From positions 372,001 through 436,000 of the forward strand of contig CAWCEP010000005.1 of the NCBI GenBank assembly GCA_963794615.1: a stretch of DNA of 64,000 bases, given 5' to 3'. The stretch's first letter is position 1. Each line of letters opens with the position of its first letter. Shown one piece after another: positions 10,101-18,082 of the stretch. The stretch is from Chersky-840 sp963794615 (GTDB taxonomy: Bacteria > Actinomycetota > Acidimicrobiia > Acidimicrobiales > UBA8190). Below the pieces are notes generated by a model, which was given only the letters and a program-made list of their open reading frames with translations, was not told where the DNA came from and ran no database searches. The position numbers and the translations under genes are program-made.

Positions 10101-10895
10101 ACCGAATCCGTTGTACCCGAAGGCATAGATGATGCCCACGGAGATCAGCAGGGTGTGCTGACCGCCCGCCGCAATGGCGCTCACCAAGCTCACCGTGGCC
10201 TGCACCGGTGACGAGTGGTTCGTCGAATTGCCGTTGCCCAGCGCGCCGTTGGTGCCCTCTCCCCACGTCCAGAGGTCGCCATTGGACAGCAGCGCTTCGC
10301 TCATCTCCGCCCCGGCGGCTACGGCAATGGCGGCCGCCGGGAGCGTGACCTTCACTGGTGTCGACGAATTCGCGGTATTGCCGTCCCCGAGCTGTCCGAA
10401 GCCGTTGTAGCCCCAGTCGTAGACGGCCCCGTTCGAACCCAGGGCAACACTGTGCTCCATTCCGGCGGCCACGGCGGTGGCGCTGACGCCTCCGGGCAGC
10501 GTGATCGCCACCGGGGTCGACGAGCTGGTAGTCGTCCCGTTACCGAATTGTCCGACGGTGTTGTTACCCCACGCGTAGACCTTGCCGTCGGTGCCGACGG
10601 CAAGGCTGTGGTTGGTACCCGCCGCCACCGCGGTCGCGGAGATCCCCGAAGGGAGTTGGACCTTCTGTGGGGTCGTGGCGTTGGTGGTATTGCCGTTCCC
10701 CAACTGCCCGGTGGCGTTGTTCCCCCACGAATAGAGCTCGGTCGTGGCCGCACTGGCCGGCGCCGAGTTGACGACGTAGACCAACGTGGACGTGATGAGT
10801 ACCAGCAGCGCTACCGATGGGACCGAGAAACGCCGACGTCGTCGCATCTCAGTCGCGTCACGGTCACTGTTTGACTTCGCACCAGCTCGCTCCAT
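4190..10895 (-). CDS. Giant surface protein: RCC1 propeller, Ig-like domain, 19 MBG-type repeats, beta-rich C-terminus; frame broken near 9380
   Basis: A predicted exported protein of about 2,230 residues once one frame break is bridged. The ATG at 10895 has a GGGGGT ribosome site and leads to an Arg-rich N-terminus and one hydrophobic segment ending Ala-Pro-Ala-Ser-Ala-Ala. Next come seven RCC1 repeats (Tyr-x-Trp-Gly-x-Asn-x-x-Gly-Gln-Leu-Gly-x-Gly), enough for a seven-bladed propeller. An Ig-like domain with a Ser-Val-Thr-Tyr-Gly-Gln-Thr-Val core follows. Near 9372-9385 the frame moves by one base (one-base insertion); the Ser-Asn-Ser-Ser sequence continues directly into Asn-Ser-Thr-Val-Asn-Pro-Ala-Pro-Leu in the other frame. 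Nineteen MBG-like repeats of 81 residues follow, then a Cys-containing domain of about 185 residues rich in short Val/Ile/Gly/Asn strands, like a beta-helix. No LPxTG or membrane anchor is visible at the C-terminus. The role in adhesion is inferred from architecture. Confidence 0.7.
4745..9380 (-). repeat. Nineteen tandem 243-bp (81-residue) MBG-type repeats
   Basis: Each unit reads Ala-Pro-Leu-x-Val-Thr-Ala-Ser-Ser-Gly near its start, then Met-Thr-Tyr-Gly, Thr-Pro-Ser-Tyr-Ser-Gly-Phe-Val-Asn-Gly-Asp, Pro-Val-Gly-Thr-Tyr and Cys-Ser-Gly-Ala-x-Asp-Pro-Asn-Tyr. I count 19 units, with a constant 243-base period in the best-preserved stretch. Each unit has two cysteines about 20 residues apart, which could form one disulfide. 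Units 4, 5, 6, 14 and 18 use a variant second segment (Pro-Ile-x-x-Gly-Leu-x-Asn-Gly-Glu type in most). The most C-terminal unit is the most divergent. Confidence 0.85.
7464..7842 (-). repeat. Near-identical neighbouring MBG repeat segments
   Basis: Bases 7464-7599 and 7707-7842 match at 135 of 136 positions at an exact 243-base offset; the only mismatch is 7502 against 7745. Neighbouring units elsewhere differ far more. This points to recent unit duplication or gene conversion within the array. Confidence 0.85.
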
Positions 10896-11431
10896 TGTGG
10901 ACCCCCGTAGTCCGTCGCCCGAGCAACCGCACATGCGCGAAGAGCTTTCTCCCGCGTCCATTGCCGCCGTGTCTGCTCAGGAGCATGGCGGACGATATTG
11001 GTTCGCGGTTGTTGTGTCCTCGTCAATAGTGATGATCTTGGACTGTCATGATGCACTGTCATAACGGCATTTCTTTCTGTCGTGACAAGCCCCACCGGAC
11101 GCCTCGGTCCCGAACCGGTCACGGATCATTACCACGGGCCGTGATGTCGCGAGCGCCCTCGTAGGAGCACCCATGGCCCGGCCGTGGTGTGGGGTTCATC
11201 CGGCGCATCAGATCTCGCATTGCGGTGGCAGTGCCGTGTGACATTGGACGCACAGTGATGGCAATGCGGGAAGACGTTTGACGCATAGTGGTCGTAGCGC
11301 AACGAGACATCACCATGACCCATCGGGGGCGCTGTTAAGTTCCTCATATTTGATGACGTGTCGAGCCGGCGCTTGCGATATGACATGCCAAGTCTCGGGT
11401 TGCGGGCCTAGGCACTCTCAAGGAGGACGCC
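10896..11431. other. Intergenic region of 536 bases between divergent exported-protein genes
   Basis: No convincing gene is present. It must hold the promoters for the minus-strand RCC1-MBG gene and the plus-strand gene at 11432. An exact direct repeat ACTGTCAT occurs at 11042-11049 and 11055-11062 (13-base spacing), possibly a regulator site. The 85-residue minus-strand open frame at 11129-11386 has a His/Arg-rich composition without family resemblance and is probably not expressed. Base composition here is less GC-rich than in the genes. Confidence 0.5.
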
Positions 11432-12085
11432 ATGCGACGGATTGGGATCGTGGCGATCGTGGTGTCGGCGATGTTGGGTGTGGCAGCTCCGGCTGCATTT
11501 GCCGCGCAACACTTCGAAGGAGCAGCCCCGGGCTCGGTGACGTGCATGGTGTCTGTCGTTGTGAAGTTCTCCCCCGCCATGACGACCGCCAACGCCCGAT
11601 CGGTTAGGAAGTCGGCCAGCGGAAAGCTCAACCACTGTGTGGCGAGCACGAGCGGGGTCACCATCACCACGTCCAAGTTCACGTCGGCGACGGGCTCGGG
11701 CGCGGCGGCGTTCACGAACAGCGTCCTCAATTGCGGCAGTCCGGCGATTTCGTCCGCCACCACCTCGCTGTCCATCCCTTGGAGGGGCAAGTTCCAAGGA
11801 GCGGTGGATGGTCTTGCGTACAACGGAAAGGCCACCTACTTTCCCAGCATCATCAGTGAGACGGGCGAGCAGCTCGTGACCCAGCTCGGCACCAATCATG
11901 AAGGGATCCAGCTTCCGACGGACTCCGGGGCGACGTTTGTGCTCTTTGGGGGAACGTTCGCCGCCGCCAACGACGGCATGGGGGGCACCCTGTACGGGAC
12001 CTACACCGCCAGCCAGATGGCCACCATGTGCGCCAGTACCGGCGTCAAGAAGATGGTGCTCAGCGGCACGATGACCGTCGGTTGA
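11432..12085 (+). CDS. Small exported protein of unknown function
   Basis: A 217-residue hypothetical protein. The ATG is preceded by AAGGAGG at 11420-11426, one of the few canonical ribosome sites in the window. Residues 1-24 are a textbook Sec signal peptide: Met-Arg-Arg, a hydrophobic core, then an Ala-Phe-Ala-Ala cleavage site. The mature part is rich in Ser, Thr and Gly with four or five cysteines and alternating hydrophobic residues, suggesting a small all-beta fold with disulfides. It resembles no family that I can name with confidence. It stands alone on its strand, facing the giant surface-protein gene across a long intergenic region. Confidence 0.75.
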   Translation: MRRIGIVAIVVSAMLGVAAPAAFAAQHFEGAAPGSVTCMVSVVVKFSPAMTTANARSVRKSASGKLNHCVASTSGVTITTSKFTSATGSGAAAFTNSVLNCGSPAISSATTSLSIPWRGKFQGAVDGLAYNGKATYFPSIISETGEQLVTQLGTNHEGIQLPTDSGATFVLFGGTFAAANDGMGGTLYGTYTASQMATMCASTGVKKMVLSGTMTVG

Positions 12086-12155
12086 GTCGCCCCGTCGGCG
12101 CGACGAGCGGGGGCGGGCCGGCCCTAGAGATCACCGGAGTGACGCCACACCACGC

Positions 12156-12545
12156 TCAGGGCTGCTGGTACTCCTCGATCGTCGCACCCATCTGCGTCTC
12201 GATCTCCTTGAGGTCGAAGTAGTCACGCCACCTCGTCACCTGCCCGGCGCCGTCGAGCTCCACCATCGTGCAGCCGTGCACCTCGATGCGGATCGAGTCT
12301 CCGAGGGTGCCGCGCCCGACCCATTCGAAGGCGCCTCCCGTCGGGTCCCCGTGTGACGAGGTGACTTCTTGTTGCCAGTCCGGGAAGGACGCGTCGGTGA
12401 TGTCCTCGACCGACTTGATGTCCGATGTCGGCTGCGTCACCGGGTCGCTGAAGATGCCGCCCGCCGCGAACAACTCTCGTAGGCGCACGGTCGCATCGGC
12501 ACCGAGCGCCGACGTCAACCTCTTGGTCCAGTCCTCCCACTGCAC
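12156..12545 (-). CDS. NTF2/SnoaL-like fold protein
   Basis: A 129-residue cytosolic protein. An N-terminal helix (Trp-Thr-Lys-Arg-Leu) is followed by a Phe-Ala-Ala-Gly-Gly-Ile-Phe-Ser-Asp segment and curved-sheet strands ending Thr-Arg-Trp-Arg-Asp-Tyr-Phe-Asp, which is characteristic of SnoaL-like polyketide-cyclase or limonene-epoxide-hydrolase folds. This fold hosts varied small-molecule enzymes and binding proteins; substrate cannot be assigned. The start is GTG at 12545 with a GAAGG sequence about seven bases upstream. It lies just upstream of an alpha/beta hydrolase on the same strand. Confidence 0.7.
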   Translation of the reverse strand: MQWEDWTKRLTSALGADATVRLRELFAAGGIFSDPVTQPTSDIKSVEDITDASFPDWQQEVTSSHGDPTGGAFEWVGRGTLGDSIRIEVHGCTMVELDGAGQVTRWRDYFDLKEIETQMGATIEEYQQP

Positions 12546-12627
12546 GGCGACCTTCGCTTTCTACCCGCACCGGGCGGGTCTGGGGCGCATCGGTTTCTCG
12601 TCCGTGGTGTCGCGCCGGTTGTCCGGT

Positions 12628-13371
12628 TCAGCCGAGGGTCGACCAGAACGACTCGAGGGCACGCGCTCCCCGGGCCGGATCCTGGAGCATCCACCAGTGG
12701 CCGATCCCCTCCAGCTCCTCGAGCGAGGCGCCCGCCCGGCGCGCCGCGGCGGCCGCCCCGACCGCCGAGAGGAAGGGGTCCTCGGTGGGGACGAGGACGA
12801 GGCCCGGCTTGGGGATGTCTCTGAAGTCCGGTCCCCACTCCCGGCCCACGTCGACCGCGGAGCGGTACAGGGCGAGGATGCTCTCGGCCATCACCGGGTC
12901 TCCCCAGCCGGCCATGGCCAGGGCCCGATCGTGGGGAACGCCGAACATCTCGAGGACCGACCCCTGCTCTTCGGGTGTGGACGCCAACTGCTGCGCGAAG
13001 AACTGTTCGCCATCACCGGGCGTCTGCCAGATCTTGGCGAAATCGTGCCACTCGAAGTCGACGTCACCGATCCCCGCCGCGTCGCTCACCCAGGATCGCA
13101 CCAGGTCGGGCCACGTGCTGACGACGCGCACGACGAAACCGCCGCCCCAGTCGTGGCCGACGAGGTCGATGGGGCCGTCGGCCGCGATGGCCTCGAGCTC
13201 GGAGACGAGCCACCGCGCGTACTCCTCCTTCGTGGCCCCGAATCCCTCCGGTCGGGGGCACCCGAAACCGGGGAGCTGGGGCGTGACGACATCTCGGCGG
13301 GAGAGCTCCGCTCGCAGGTGGTCCCACACGGCGGGTGTCTCGGGGACACCATGGACGAGGACGACAGGCAT
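12628..13371 (-). CDS. Alpha/beta hydrolase of the epoxide hydrolase/haloalkane dehalogenase type
   Basis: A 247-residue alpha/beta hydrolase. The oxyanion His-Gly-Val-Pro-Glu motif is near residue 7. The nucleophile elbow reads Gly-His-Asp-Trp-Gly-Gly near residue 73, so the nucleophile is Asp instead of Ser. That matches epoxide hydrolases and haloalkane dehalogenases. A C-terminal Gly-Ile-Gly-His-Trp supplies the catalytic His, and a Thr-Glu-Asp-Pro segment could supply the acid. The cap region is Trp- and Phe-rich. The ATG at 13371 starts directly with the first beta strand (Met-Pro-Val-Val-Leu-Val); longer in-frame starts add unrelated sequence. Divergent from the flavin-dependent oxidoreductase at 13444. 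Confidence 0.85.
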   Translation of the reverse strand: MPVVLVHGVPETPAVWDHLRAELSRRDVVTPQLPGFGCPRPEGFGATKEEYARWLVSELEAIAADGPIDLVGHDWGGGFVVRVVSTWPDLVRSWVSDAAGIGDVDFEWHDFAKIWQTPGDGEQFFAQQLASTPEEQGSVLEMFGVPHDRALAMAGWGDPVMAESILALYRSAVDVGREWGPDFRDIPKPGLVLVPTEDPFLSAVGAAAAARRAGASLEELEGIGHWWMLQDPARGARALESFWSTLG

Positions 13372-13430
13372 GGGGGCAGCTTGGCAGCCCTGTGGCACGC
13401 GCTCAAACGTTCGGGGCGCCCCGGGGTGCG

Positions 13431-13443
13431 TAGGGTTCGGTCC
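13431..13443 (+). promoter_or_regulatory. -10 hexamer TAGGGT for a leaderless start
   Basis: TAGGGT at 13431-13436 ends seven bases before the GTG at 13444. Transcription would begin at or next to the start codon. No ribosome site is present, and no clear -35 was found. Confidence 0.55.
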
Positions 13444-14340
13444 GTGCGGTTCGGGGTGGTCGTGCTTCCGGAGTTTCGCTGGGCGGCCGCCCGGTCGGTG
13501 TGGGAGCGCGTCGAGGAGCTCGGCTTCGACCACGCCTGGACCTACGACCACCTGGCCTGGCGGTCGTTGCGTGACGGCCCCTGGTTCGGAGCCGTCCCCT
13601 TCCTGACCGCAGGAGCGCTGTCCACGGAGCGGATTCGCCTCGGCACGCTCGTGGCGTCACCGAACTTCCGCCATCCCGTTCCCTTCGCGCGTGAGCTCGT
13701 CACACTCGACGACGTCTCGGGCGGCCGGTTCACCCTGGGCATCGGCGCGGGCGGATCCGGCTGGGACGCCGTCGTCCTCGGACAGGACCCGTGGTCCCCG
13801 AGCGAGCGCGCCGAGCGCTTCGCCGAATTCCTCGACCTGCTCGACCGGTTGCTCCGCCACCCCGAGACGTCGTACCGGGGGACGTTCTATTCGGCGGTCG
13901 AGGCCCGCACCTACCCCGGGTGCGTCCAGGAGCCGCGCCTGCCCTTCGCGGTGGCGGCCACCGGCCGGCGAGGGATGGCGCTGGCCGCCCTCCACGGCAG
14001 TGCCTGGGTGACCACGGGTGATCTCGGCCCCGAGGGCTCGTTGCTCGACGCCGACGAGGGCGTCGCCGTGGTGCGAGACCAGATGGCGCGTCTGGACGAG
14101 GCCTGCCTCGACGTGGGTCGCGATCCGTCGTCGATCGACCGCCTCGTCCTCACCGGGCCCCGCCTCGCAGCCGGGTTGACCTCGCTCGACGCCTTCGACG
14201 ACACGGTGGGGCGGTACGCGGAGGCCGGCGTCACCGACTTCGTCGTCCACTGGCCGCGGGCCGAGGACCCTTACGCCGGTGATCGAGCCGTCTTCGAACG
14301 GATCTTCGCGGCGCTGTCCACGCGCCGCCGTGGCGCTTGA
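13444..14340 (+). CDS. LLM-class F420/FMN-dependent oxidoreductase
   Basis: A 298-residue luciferase-like monooxygenase-fold protein. It begins Val-Arg-Phe-Gly-Val-Val-Val-Leu-Pro-Glu and has the typical Trp-Thr-Tyr-Asp-His-Leu segment near residue 36. Arg-Ile-Arg-Leu-Gly-Thr-Leu-Val and Leu-Asp-Asp-Val-Ser-Gly-Gly-Arg-Phe-Thr-Leu-Gly-Ile-Gly-Ala-Gly follow near residue 90. These are hallmarks of the family, which in actinobacteria often uses coenzyme F420. Substrate is unknown. The GTG start is supported by the TAGGGT hexamer seven bases upstream. The frame is open far upstream (to 12268), but that extension overlaps the hydrolase gene and has no family sequence. Confidence 0.85.
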   Translation: MRFGVVVLPEFRWAAARSVWERVEELGFDHAWTYDHLAWRSLRDGPWFGAVPFLTAGALSTERIRLGTLVASPNFRHPVPFARELVTLDDVSGGRFTLGIGAGGSGWDAVVLGQDPWSPSERAERFAEFLDLLDRLLRHPETSYRGTFYSAVEARTYPGCVQEPRLPFAVAATGRRGMALAALHGSAWVTTGDLGPEGSLLDADEGVAVVRDQMARLDEACLDVGRDPSSIDRLVLTGPRLAAGLTSLDAFDDTVGRYAEAGVTDFVVHWPRAEDPYAGDRAVFERIFAALSTRRRGA

Positions 14341-14349
14341 GGCCATCGG

Positions 14350-14363
14350 TATCGTGGGCGCCC
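14350..14363 (+). promoter_or_regulatory. -10 hexamer TATCGT for a leaderless start
   Basis: TATCGT at 14350-14355 ends eight bases before GTG 14364, only ten bases after the upstream stop. It suggests the acetyltransferase can be transcribed separately and decides its start codon. Confidence 0.45.
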
Positions 14364-14957
14364 GTGCCTGACCACTCGGTCCGCAAGGCGGGCCCGGCTG
14401 ACGTCGACGCGCTGGCCCGGACCCTGGCCCTGGCCTTCGACGACGACCCCTTGACGGTGTGGCTCTTCCCCGACCCCGGCGCCCGGCGTCGCAAGCTGCC
14501 CAGCTTCTTCCGGGCCTTGCTCCGGGCGTCGCTTCCCTTCGGCGAGGTGTACGCGACCGGGGACGCCCGGTGCGCGGCGATCTGGAATCCTCCCGGGACG
14601 TTCCCGATGGGTTGGGCCACCGACACCCGGCTCGGGGTCGGGACGGCCCGCCTGGTGGGGCTGCGGATCGCGCTATGTGCCAAGGGGCTCCTGTACTTCG
14701 CCAGTCACCACCCCAAGGAGCGGCACTGGTATCTCCAGATGCTCGGGACCGAGCCCGATGCCCAGAGCAAGGGGATGGGCTCGGCCATCCTCGCCCCCGT
14801 TCTCGACCGCTGTGACCGGGAGGGTGAGCGCGTGTACCTGGAGTCCTCCAAGGAACGGAACATCCCGTTCTACGCCCGCCACGGGTTCGCCGTCACCCGG
14901 GAGATCCAGGTGCCGCGCGGCCCGGTCGTCTGGGCGATGTGGCGCGATCCCCGCTAG
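14364..14957 (+). CDS. GNAT family N-acetyltransferase
   Basis: A 197-residue Gcn5-related acetyltransferase. The N-terminus (Val-Arg-Lys-Ala-Gly-Pro-Ala-Asp-Val-Asp-Ala-Leu) is the usual first strand and helix. The acetyl-CoA loop reads Gln-Ser-Lys-Gly-Met-Gly-Ser-Ala near residue 138, preceded by Leu-Gly-Thr-Glu-Pro. The C-terminal Phe-Tyr-Ala-Arg-His-Gly-Phe motif is present. It resembles the subgroup with a long Trp-rich insertion (His-Pro-Lys-Glu-Arg-His-Trp-Tyr-Leu). The substrate, probably a small amine or peptide N-terminus, is not identifiable. GTG 14364 was preferred over TTG 14337 because of the TATCGT hexamer and because the extra nine residues are not family-like. Confidence 0.8.
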   Translation: MPDHSVRKAGPADVDALARTLALAFDDDPLTVWLFPDPGARRRKLPSFFRALLRASLPFGEVYATGDARCAAIWNPPGTFPMGWATDTRLGVGTARLVGLRIALCAKGLLYFASHHPKERHWYLQMLGTEPDAQSKGMGSAILAPVLDRCDREGERVYLESSKERNIPFYARHGFAVTREIQVPRGPVVWAMWRDPR

Positions 14958-14961
14958 GAGG

Positions 14962-14997
14962 CCCGCACCGGGGCCGGGCGGTTGCGGCCGGTGCGGG
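14962..14997 (+). terminator. Strong GC hairpin just after the acetyltransferase
   Basis: CCCGCACCGG at 14962-14971 and CCGGTGCGGG at 14988-14997 are perfect 10-base inverted repeats with a 16-base loop, starting four bases after the stop codon. There is no T-tract, which is common for terminators in high-GC actinobacteria. A regulatory hairpin for the next gene is an alternative. Confidence 0.45.
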
Positions 14998-15167
14998 GGC
15001 CGGTGTGGGTGCTGGCACCACGGCGGATCGACGGGCTGACCACCTTGGAACCCGCCCGGGACCGGGCCACACTTGCGATGAGGACGACCGCACCGGCGGC
15101 TGATGGACGACGAGAGCAGGAGCGTGCGGGCGCAACCACGGGCGCGACGGTCAGCGGGGGTCGGGTC

Positions 15168-17753
15168 GTGACGGGGCAGCCCCTCCCCGTCGCCTGGTAC
15201 CGGTTCCGAGCCACCTTCCGCCACCGTCGGGGTGGGTACCTCGCCATCGTCGTGCTGGTCGGGTTGGTGGGCGGGGTGGCCATGGGAGCGATCGCCGCGG
15301 CTCGGAGAACGCAGTCGTCGTTCGCCACCTACCTGGCCAGCACCGACCCATCGAGTTTCGACGTGTCGGTCTACGGCGGATTCAACGGGGGCAGCGGCGC
15401 CACCTACTCCGCCGCGGCCACCAAGGAGATCGCGGCGCTGCCCGGGGTCCGCCACGTCGAGGCGGCCGTGGTGCTCACCGCCGCCCCCCTGTTCAAGAAC
15501 GGCGCCCCCCGGATGGACGCCGCCGTCCTCCAGAACACCTTCGCCGTGGCCAGCGTGGACGGCCTGTTCTTCGACCTGGACCGTTTGGCGGTCACCGCAG
15601 GACGCATGGCGAACCCTGATCGACCCGATGAGATCGTCATGACCGCGGTGGCCGCCCATGTGCTCGGGTTTCACGTCGGTGAGGTGATCCCATACGGGCT
15701 CTACACCCAGCAACAGGAAGGCCTCCCGGGGTTCGGCACACCGAAGGTCCCGCCCCATCGACGGATCGACGAGAGATTGGTGGGGCTCGTCCAGGTGAGC
15801 AACGCTCTCGTGCAGGACGATATCGACCGGCTTCCGACGTTCATCTTCTTGACGCCGGCGTTGGGCCGAGAGGTCGTGGCCGACGGGGGCCAGGGCGAGG
15901 GTGGGGCCATCACCTACGGGTTGCAGGTCGACGGCGGGAACGCCGGCGTCGCCAAGGTGGAGCGGGAGTTCTCCACCTTGGTTCCGAGTCGTAGCACTGC
16001 GTCCTTCCACGCCATCGCCCCGGTAAAGGCCAAGGTCGACCGGACGGTGAAGCCGCTCGCCATCGCCCTGGGTGTGTTCGGCATGGTGGCCGCCCTTGCC
16101 GCGTTGCTCATCGGTGTCCAGGTGATCTCTCGCCAGTTGCGCGACGCCGACGAGGAACTGAGTGTGCTGCGTGCTCTCGGCGCGACGCCCGGGACCACCA
16201 TCGCCGATGGCCTGCTCGGCATCGTGGGGGCCATCACCGTGGGAGGGCTGCTGGCGGTGGTGGTGGCCGTGGCTCTGTCACCGCTGTCTCCGTTGGGCCC
16301 CGTTCGGTCCGTGTATCCGGGCTCCGCCATCGCCTTCGACTGGATGGTGCTCGGCAGCGGGATCGCCGTCCTGATCGTCGGGCTCGGTGGCCTGGCGCTG
16401 GCGCTCGCCTTTCGGAGCGAACCGCACCGGGTGGCGAAACGCCAGGGGGATTCGTCCCCAGCGGGCTCGAGGGCCGTGCGGGCCGTGGCGTCGACGGGTC
16501 TGCCTCCGTCTGCGGCCGTCGGAGTGCGGTTTGCCCTCGAGTCCGGTCGGGGCCGCACTGCCGTCCCGGTGCGCTCGGCGTTGCTCGGTGCGGTGCTGGC
16601 GGTGGCCCTCGTGGTCGCCACGCTCACCTTCGGGAGCGGTCTGCAGTCGCTGGTCTCGCACCCATCGCTGTACGGATGGAACTGGACCTACATGCTCAAT
16701 CCGACCAATACCGTCCCGTCCCAGGCCGAGGGACTGCTGGCCCACGACCACGACGTCGCCGCGTTCGCGGGCTACGACTACACCGAGGGCGAGCTCGACG
16801 GTCAGACCGTCCCGTTTCTCTTTCAGGACTCCCAATCCAACCCGAGCGACCCGATCGGCCCACCGATCCTGAGCGGGCACGGCGTGGAGGACAAGGGCCA
16901 GATCGTGCTGGGCGCGGCGACCATGCAGCAGATGCACACCCACTTGGGTGGCACGGTGACGGTGAGCTTCGGCCTCCCCAAAAACGCTCCGTACTACGTG
17001 CCACCCACGTCTGTCGTGGTGGTGGGGACGGTCACCATGCCCGCCGTGGGGTTCTCCAGCGTCATCTCCGACCACACCTCGATGGGGACCGGGGCATTGG
17101 TCGAGCAGGGGATCGAGCCTGCCGCCTTCCAGAAGGCCCAGCTCAGCTCCAACCCCACGCTCAACGGCCCCGATCTGATCTTCGTGCGTCTCCGGGCCGA
17201 TGTTCCTCGGGCGGTCGGCCTGGCCGGCCTGAGGCACATCGCCGCCTCCGTCACCCGCGACCTCGCCGAGGTACCCAACGGTGGTGGTCAGGGCAACAGC
17301 GTCACGGTCGCGGGGGTGCAGCGTCCGGCCGAGATCGTCAATTACGGGAGCACCGGTGCCACCCCCACACTGCTGGCCAGCGCCCTCGCCGCCGGGGCGG
17401 TCATCGCCCTGGGTCTCACCCTGGCGGCGTCGGTGCGACGGCGACGACGCGACCTGGCGTTGTTGAAGACCCTCGGATTCACGCAACGACAGCTGGCCGC
17501 GGCGGTGGCGTGGCAGGCCTCGGTCGCCGCTGTGATCGGCATCGTCGTGGGGGTGCCCGGCGGGATCGCGCTGGGACGATGGCTGTGGGACCTCTTCGCC
17601 CGTCAGATCTACGCCGTCCCCGATGCCACCGTGCCGGTGGTGGCAGTGATCGTCGTTGCTCTCGGCGCGTTGGTGCTGGCCAATATCGTGGCCGCGCTGC
17701 CCGGACGCAGCGCGGCCCGCACCCCTACGGCCCTGCTCCTTCGCTCGGAGTGA
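15168..17753 (+). CDS. FtsX-like ABC transporter permease
   Basis: A membrane protein of about 861 residues with two FtsX/MacB-type permease modules. The first transmembrane helix follows the basic Arg-Phe-Arg-His-Arg-Arg-Gly-Gly segment. A large extracytoplasmic domain (about residues 50-285) precedes a three-helix module near residues 295-420. A second extracytoplasmic domain and a final three-helix module end Arg-Thr-Pro-Thr-Ala-Leu-Leu-Leu. Such proteins move lipids, peptides or envelope components with a partner ATPase. No ATPase gene is adjacent. The GTG at 15168 was chosen because of the upstream GGGGGT; an ATG at 15078 is possible and would add a 30-residue hydrophilic tail. Confidence 0.85.
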   Translation: MTGQPLPVAWYRFRATFRHRRGGYLAIVVLVGLVGGVAMGAIAAARRTQSSFATYLASTDPSSFDVSVYGGFNGGSGATYSAAATKEIAALPGVRHVEAAVVLTAAPLFKNGAPRMDAAVLQNTFAVASVDGLFFDLDRLAVTAGRMANPDRPDEIVMTAVAAHVLGFHVGEVIPYGLYTQQQEGLPGFGTPKVPPHRRIDERLVGLVQVSNALVQDDIDRLPTFIFLTPALGREVVADGGQGEGGAITYGLQVDGGNAGVAKVEREFSTLVPSRSTASFHAIAPVKAKVDRTVKPLAIALGVFGMVAALAALLIGVQVISRQLRDADEELSVLRALGATPGTTIADGLLGIVGAITVGGLLAVVVAVALSPLSPLGPVRSVYPGSAIAFDWMVLGSGIAVLIVGLGGLALALAFRSEPHRVAKRQGDSSPAGSRAVRAVASTGLPPSAAVGVRFALESGRGRTAVPVRSALLGAVLAVALVVATLTFGSGLQSLVSHPSLYGWNWTYMLNPTNTVPSQAEGLLAHDHDVAAFAGYDYTEGELDGQTVPFLFQDSQSNPSDPIGPPILSGHGVEDKGQIVLGAATMQQMHTHLGGTVTVSFGLPKNAPYYVPPTSVVVVGTVTMPAVGFSSVISDHTSMGTGALVEQGIEPAAFQKAQLSSNPTLNGPDLIFVRLRADVPRAVGLAGLRHIAASVTRDLAEVPNGGGQGNSVTVAGVQRPAEIVNYGSTGATPTLLASALAAGAVIALGLTLAASVRRRRRDLALLKTLGFTQRQLAAAVAWQASVAAVIGIVVGVPGGIALGRWLWDLFARQIYAVPDATVPVVAVIVVALGALVLANIVAALPGRSAARTPTALLLRSE

Positions 17754-17785
17754 CCGGTGCGCCATGATGGCGCCATGGAGGCGAG

Positions 17786-18082
17786 ATGGCGTCGGTGAAG
17801 AGCCCGAGTTCCCGGTGGTCCTTGTGGTCCGAGGACTCGTTCCTGTCGATCGGGTGCAAGGGATCGTTCCTGTCGATCGGATCGGTCGGCTCGGCGTGCT
17901 CGATCGGATCGGTGGGTTCGTTCCTCTCCGCCTTCTCGATCGGATCGGCGTTCTCCGTCGGGTCCTTGCTCTCGGCTTCGTCCCGGTGGTCGGTGCTGTC
18001 GGCCCGGTCCCGGTGGTCGGTGATGGCTCCCCGGGCGGGTCAGTCGGACCACGGATCGGCGGCCTCGGCGTCGATCCCGTAG
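17786..18082 (+). CDS. Short Ser-Ile-Gly-Ser repeat protein
   Basis: A 98-residue low-complexity protein. The ATG has a good GGAGG ribosome site five bases upstream, which argues that it is expressed. Residues about 18-63 consist of repeating Phe-Leu-Ser-Ile-Gly-Ser and Val-Gly-Ser units with a Ser-Ile-Gly-Ser core and a Ser or Gly every third residue. The pattern resembles short left-handed beta-helix or phase-separating sequences. Flanks contain Ser-Arg-Trp-Ser repeats. I recall similar short SIGS-rich proteins of unknown function in other actinobacteria, but cannot name the family. Its last 43 bases overlap the end of the convergent aceE gene. Codon use differs from neighbours (many TCG, ATC and GGA), following the repeat. 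Confidence 0.55.
   Translation: MASVKSPSSRWSLWSEDSFLSIGCKGSFLSIGSVGSACSIGSVGSFLSAFSIGSAFSVGSLLSASSRWSVLSARSRWSVMAPRAGQSDHGSAASASIP

Noticed and set aside
11129..11386. 85-codon minus-strand ORF in the large intergenic region
   Set aside because: His/Arg-rich, no ribosome site or promoter hexamer at its start, no resemblance to any family.
12268..13443. N-terminal extension of the flavin-dependent oxidoreductase
   Set aside because: The frame is open but overlaps two minus-strand genes, has no conserved sequence, and the GTG at 13444 has its own promoter hexamer and starts the family domain.
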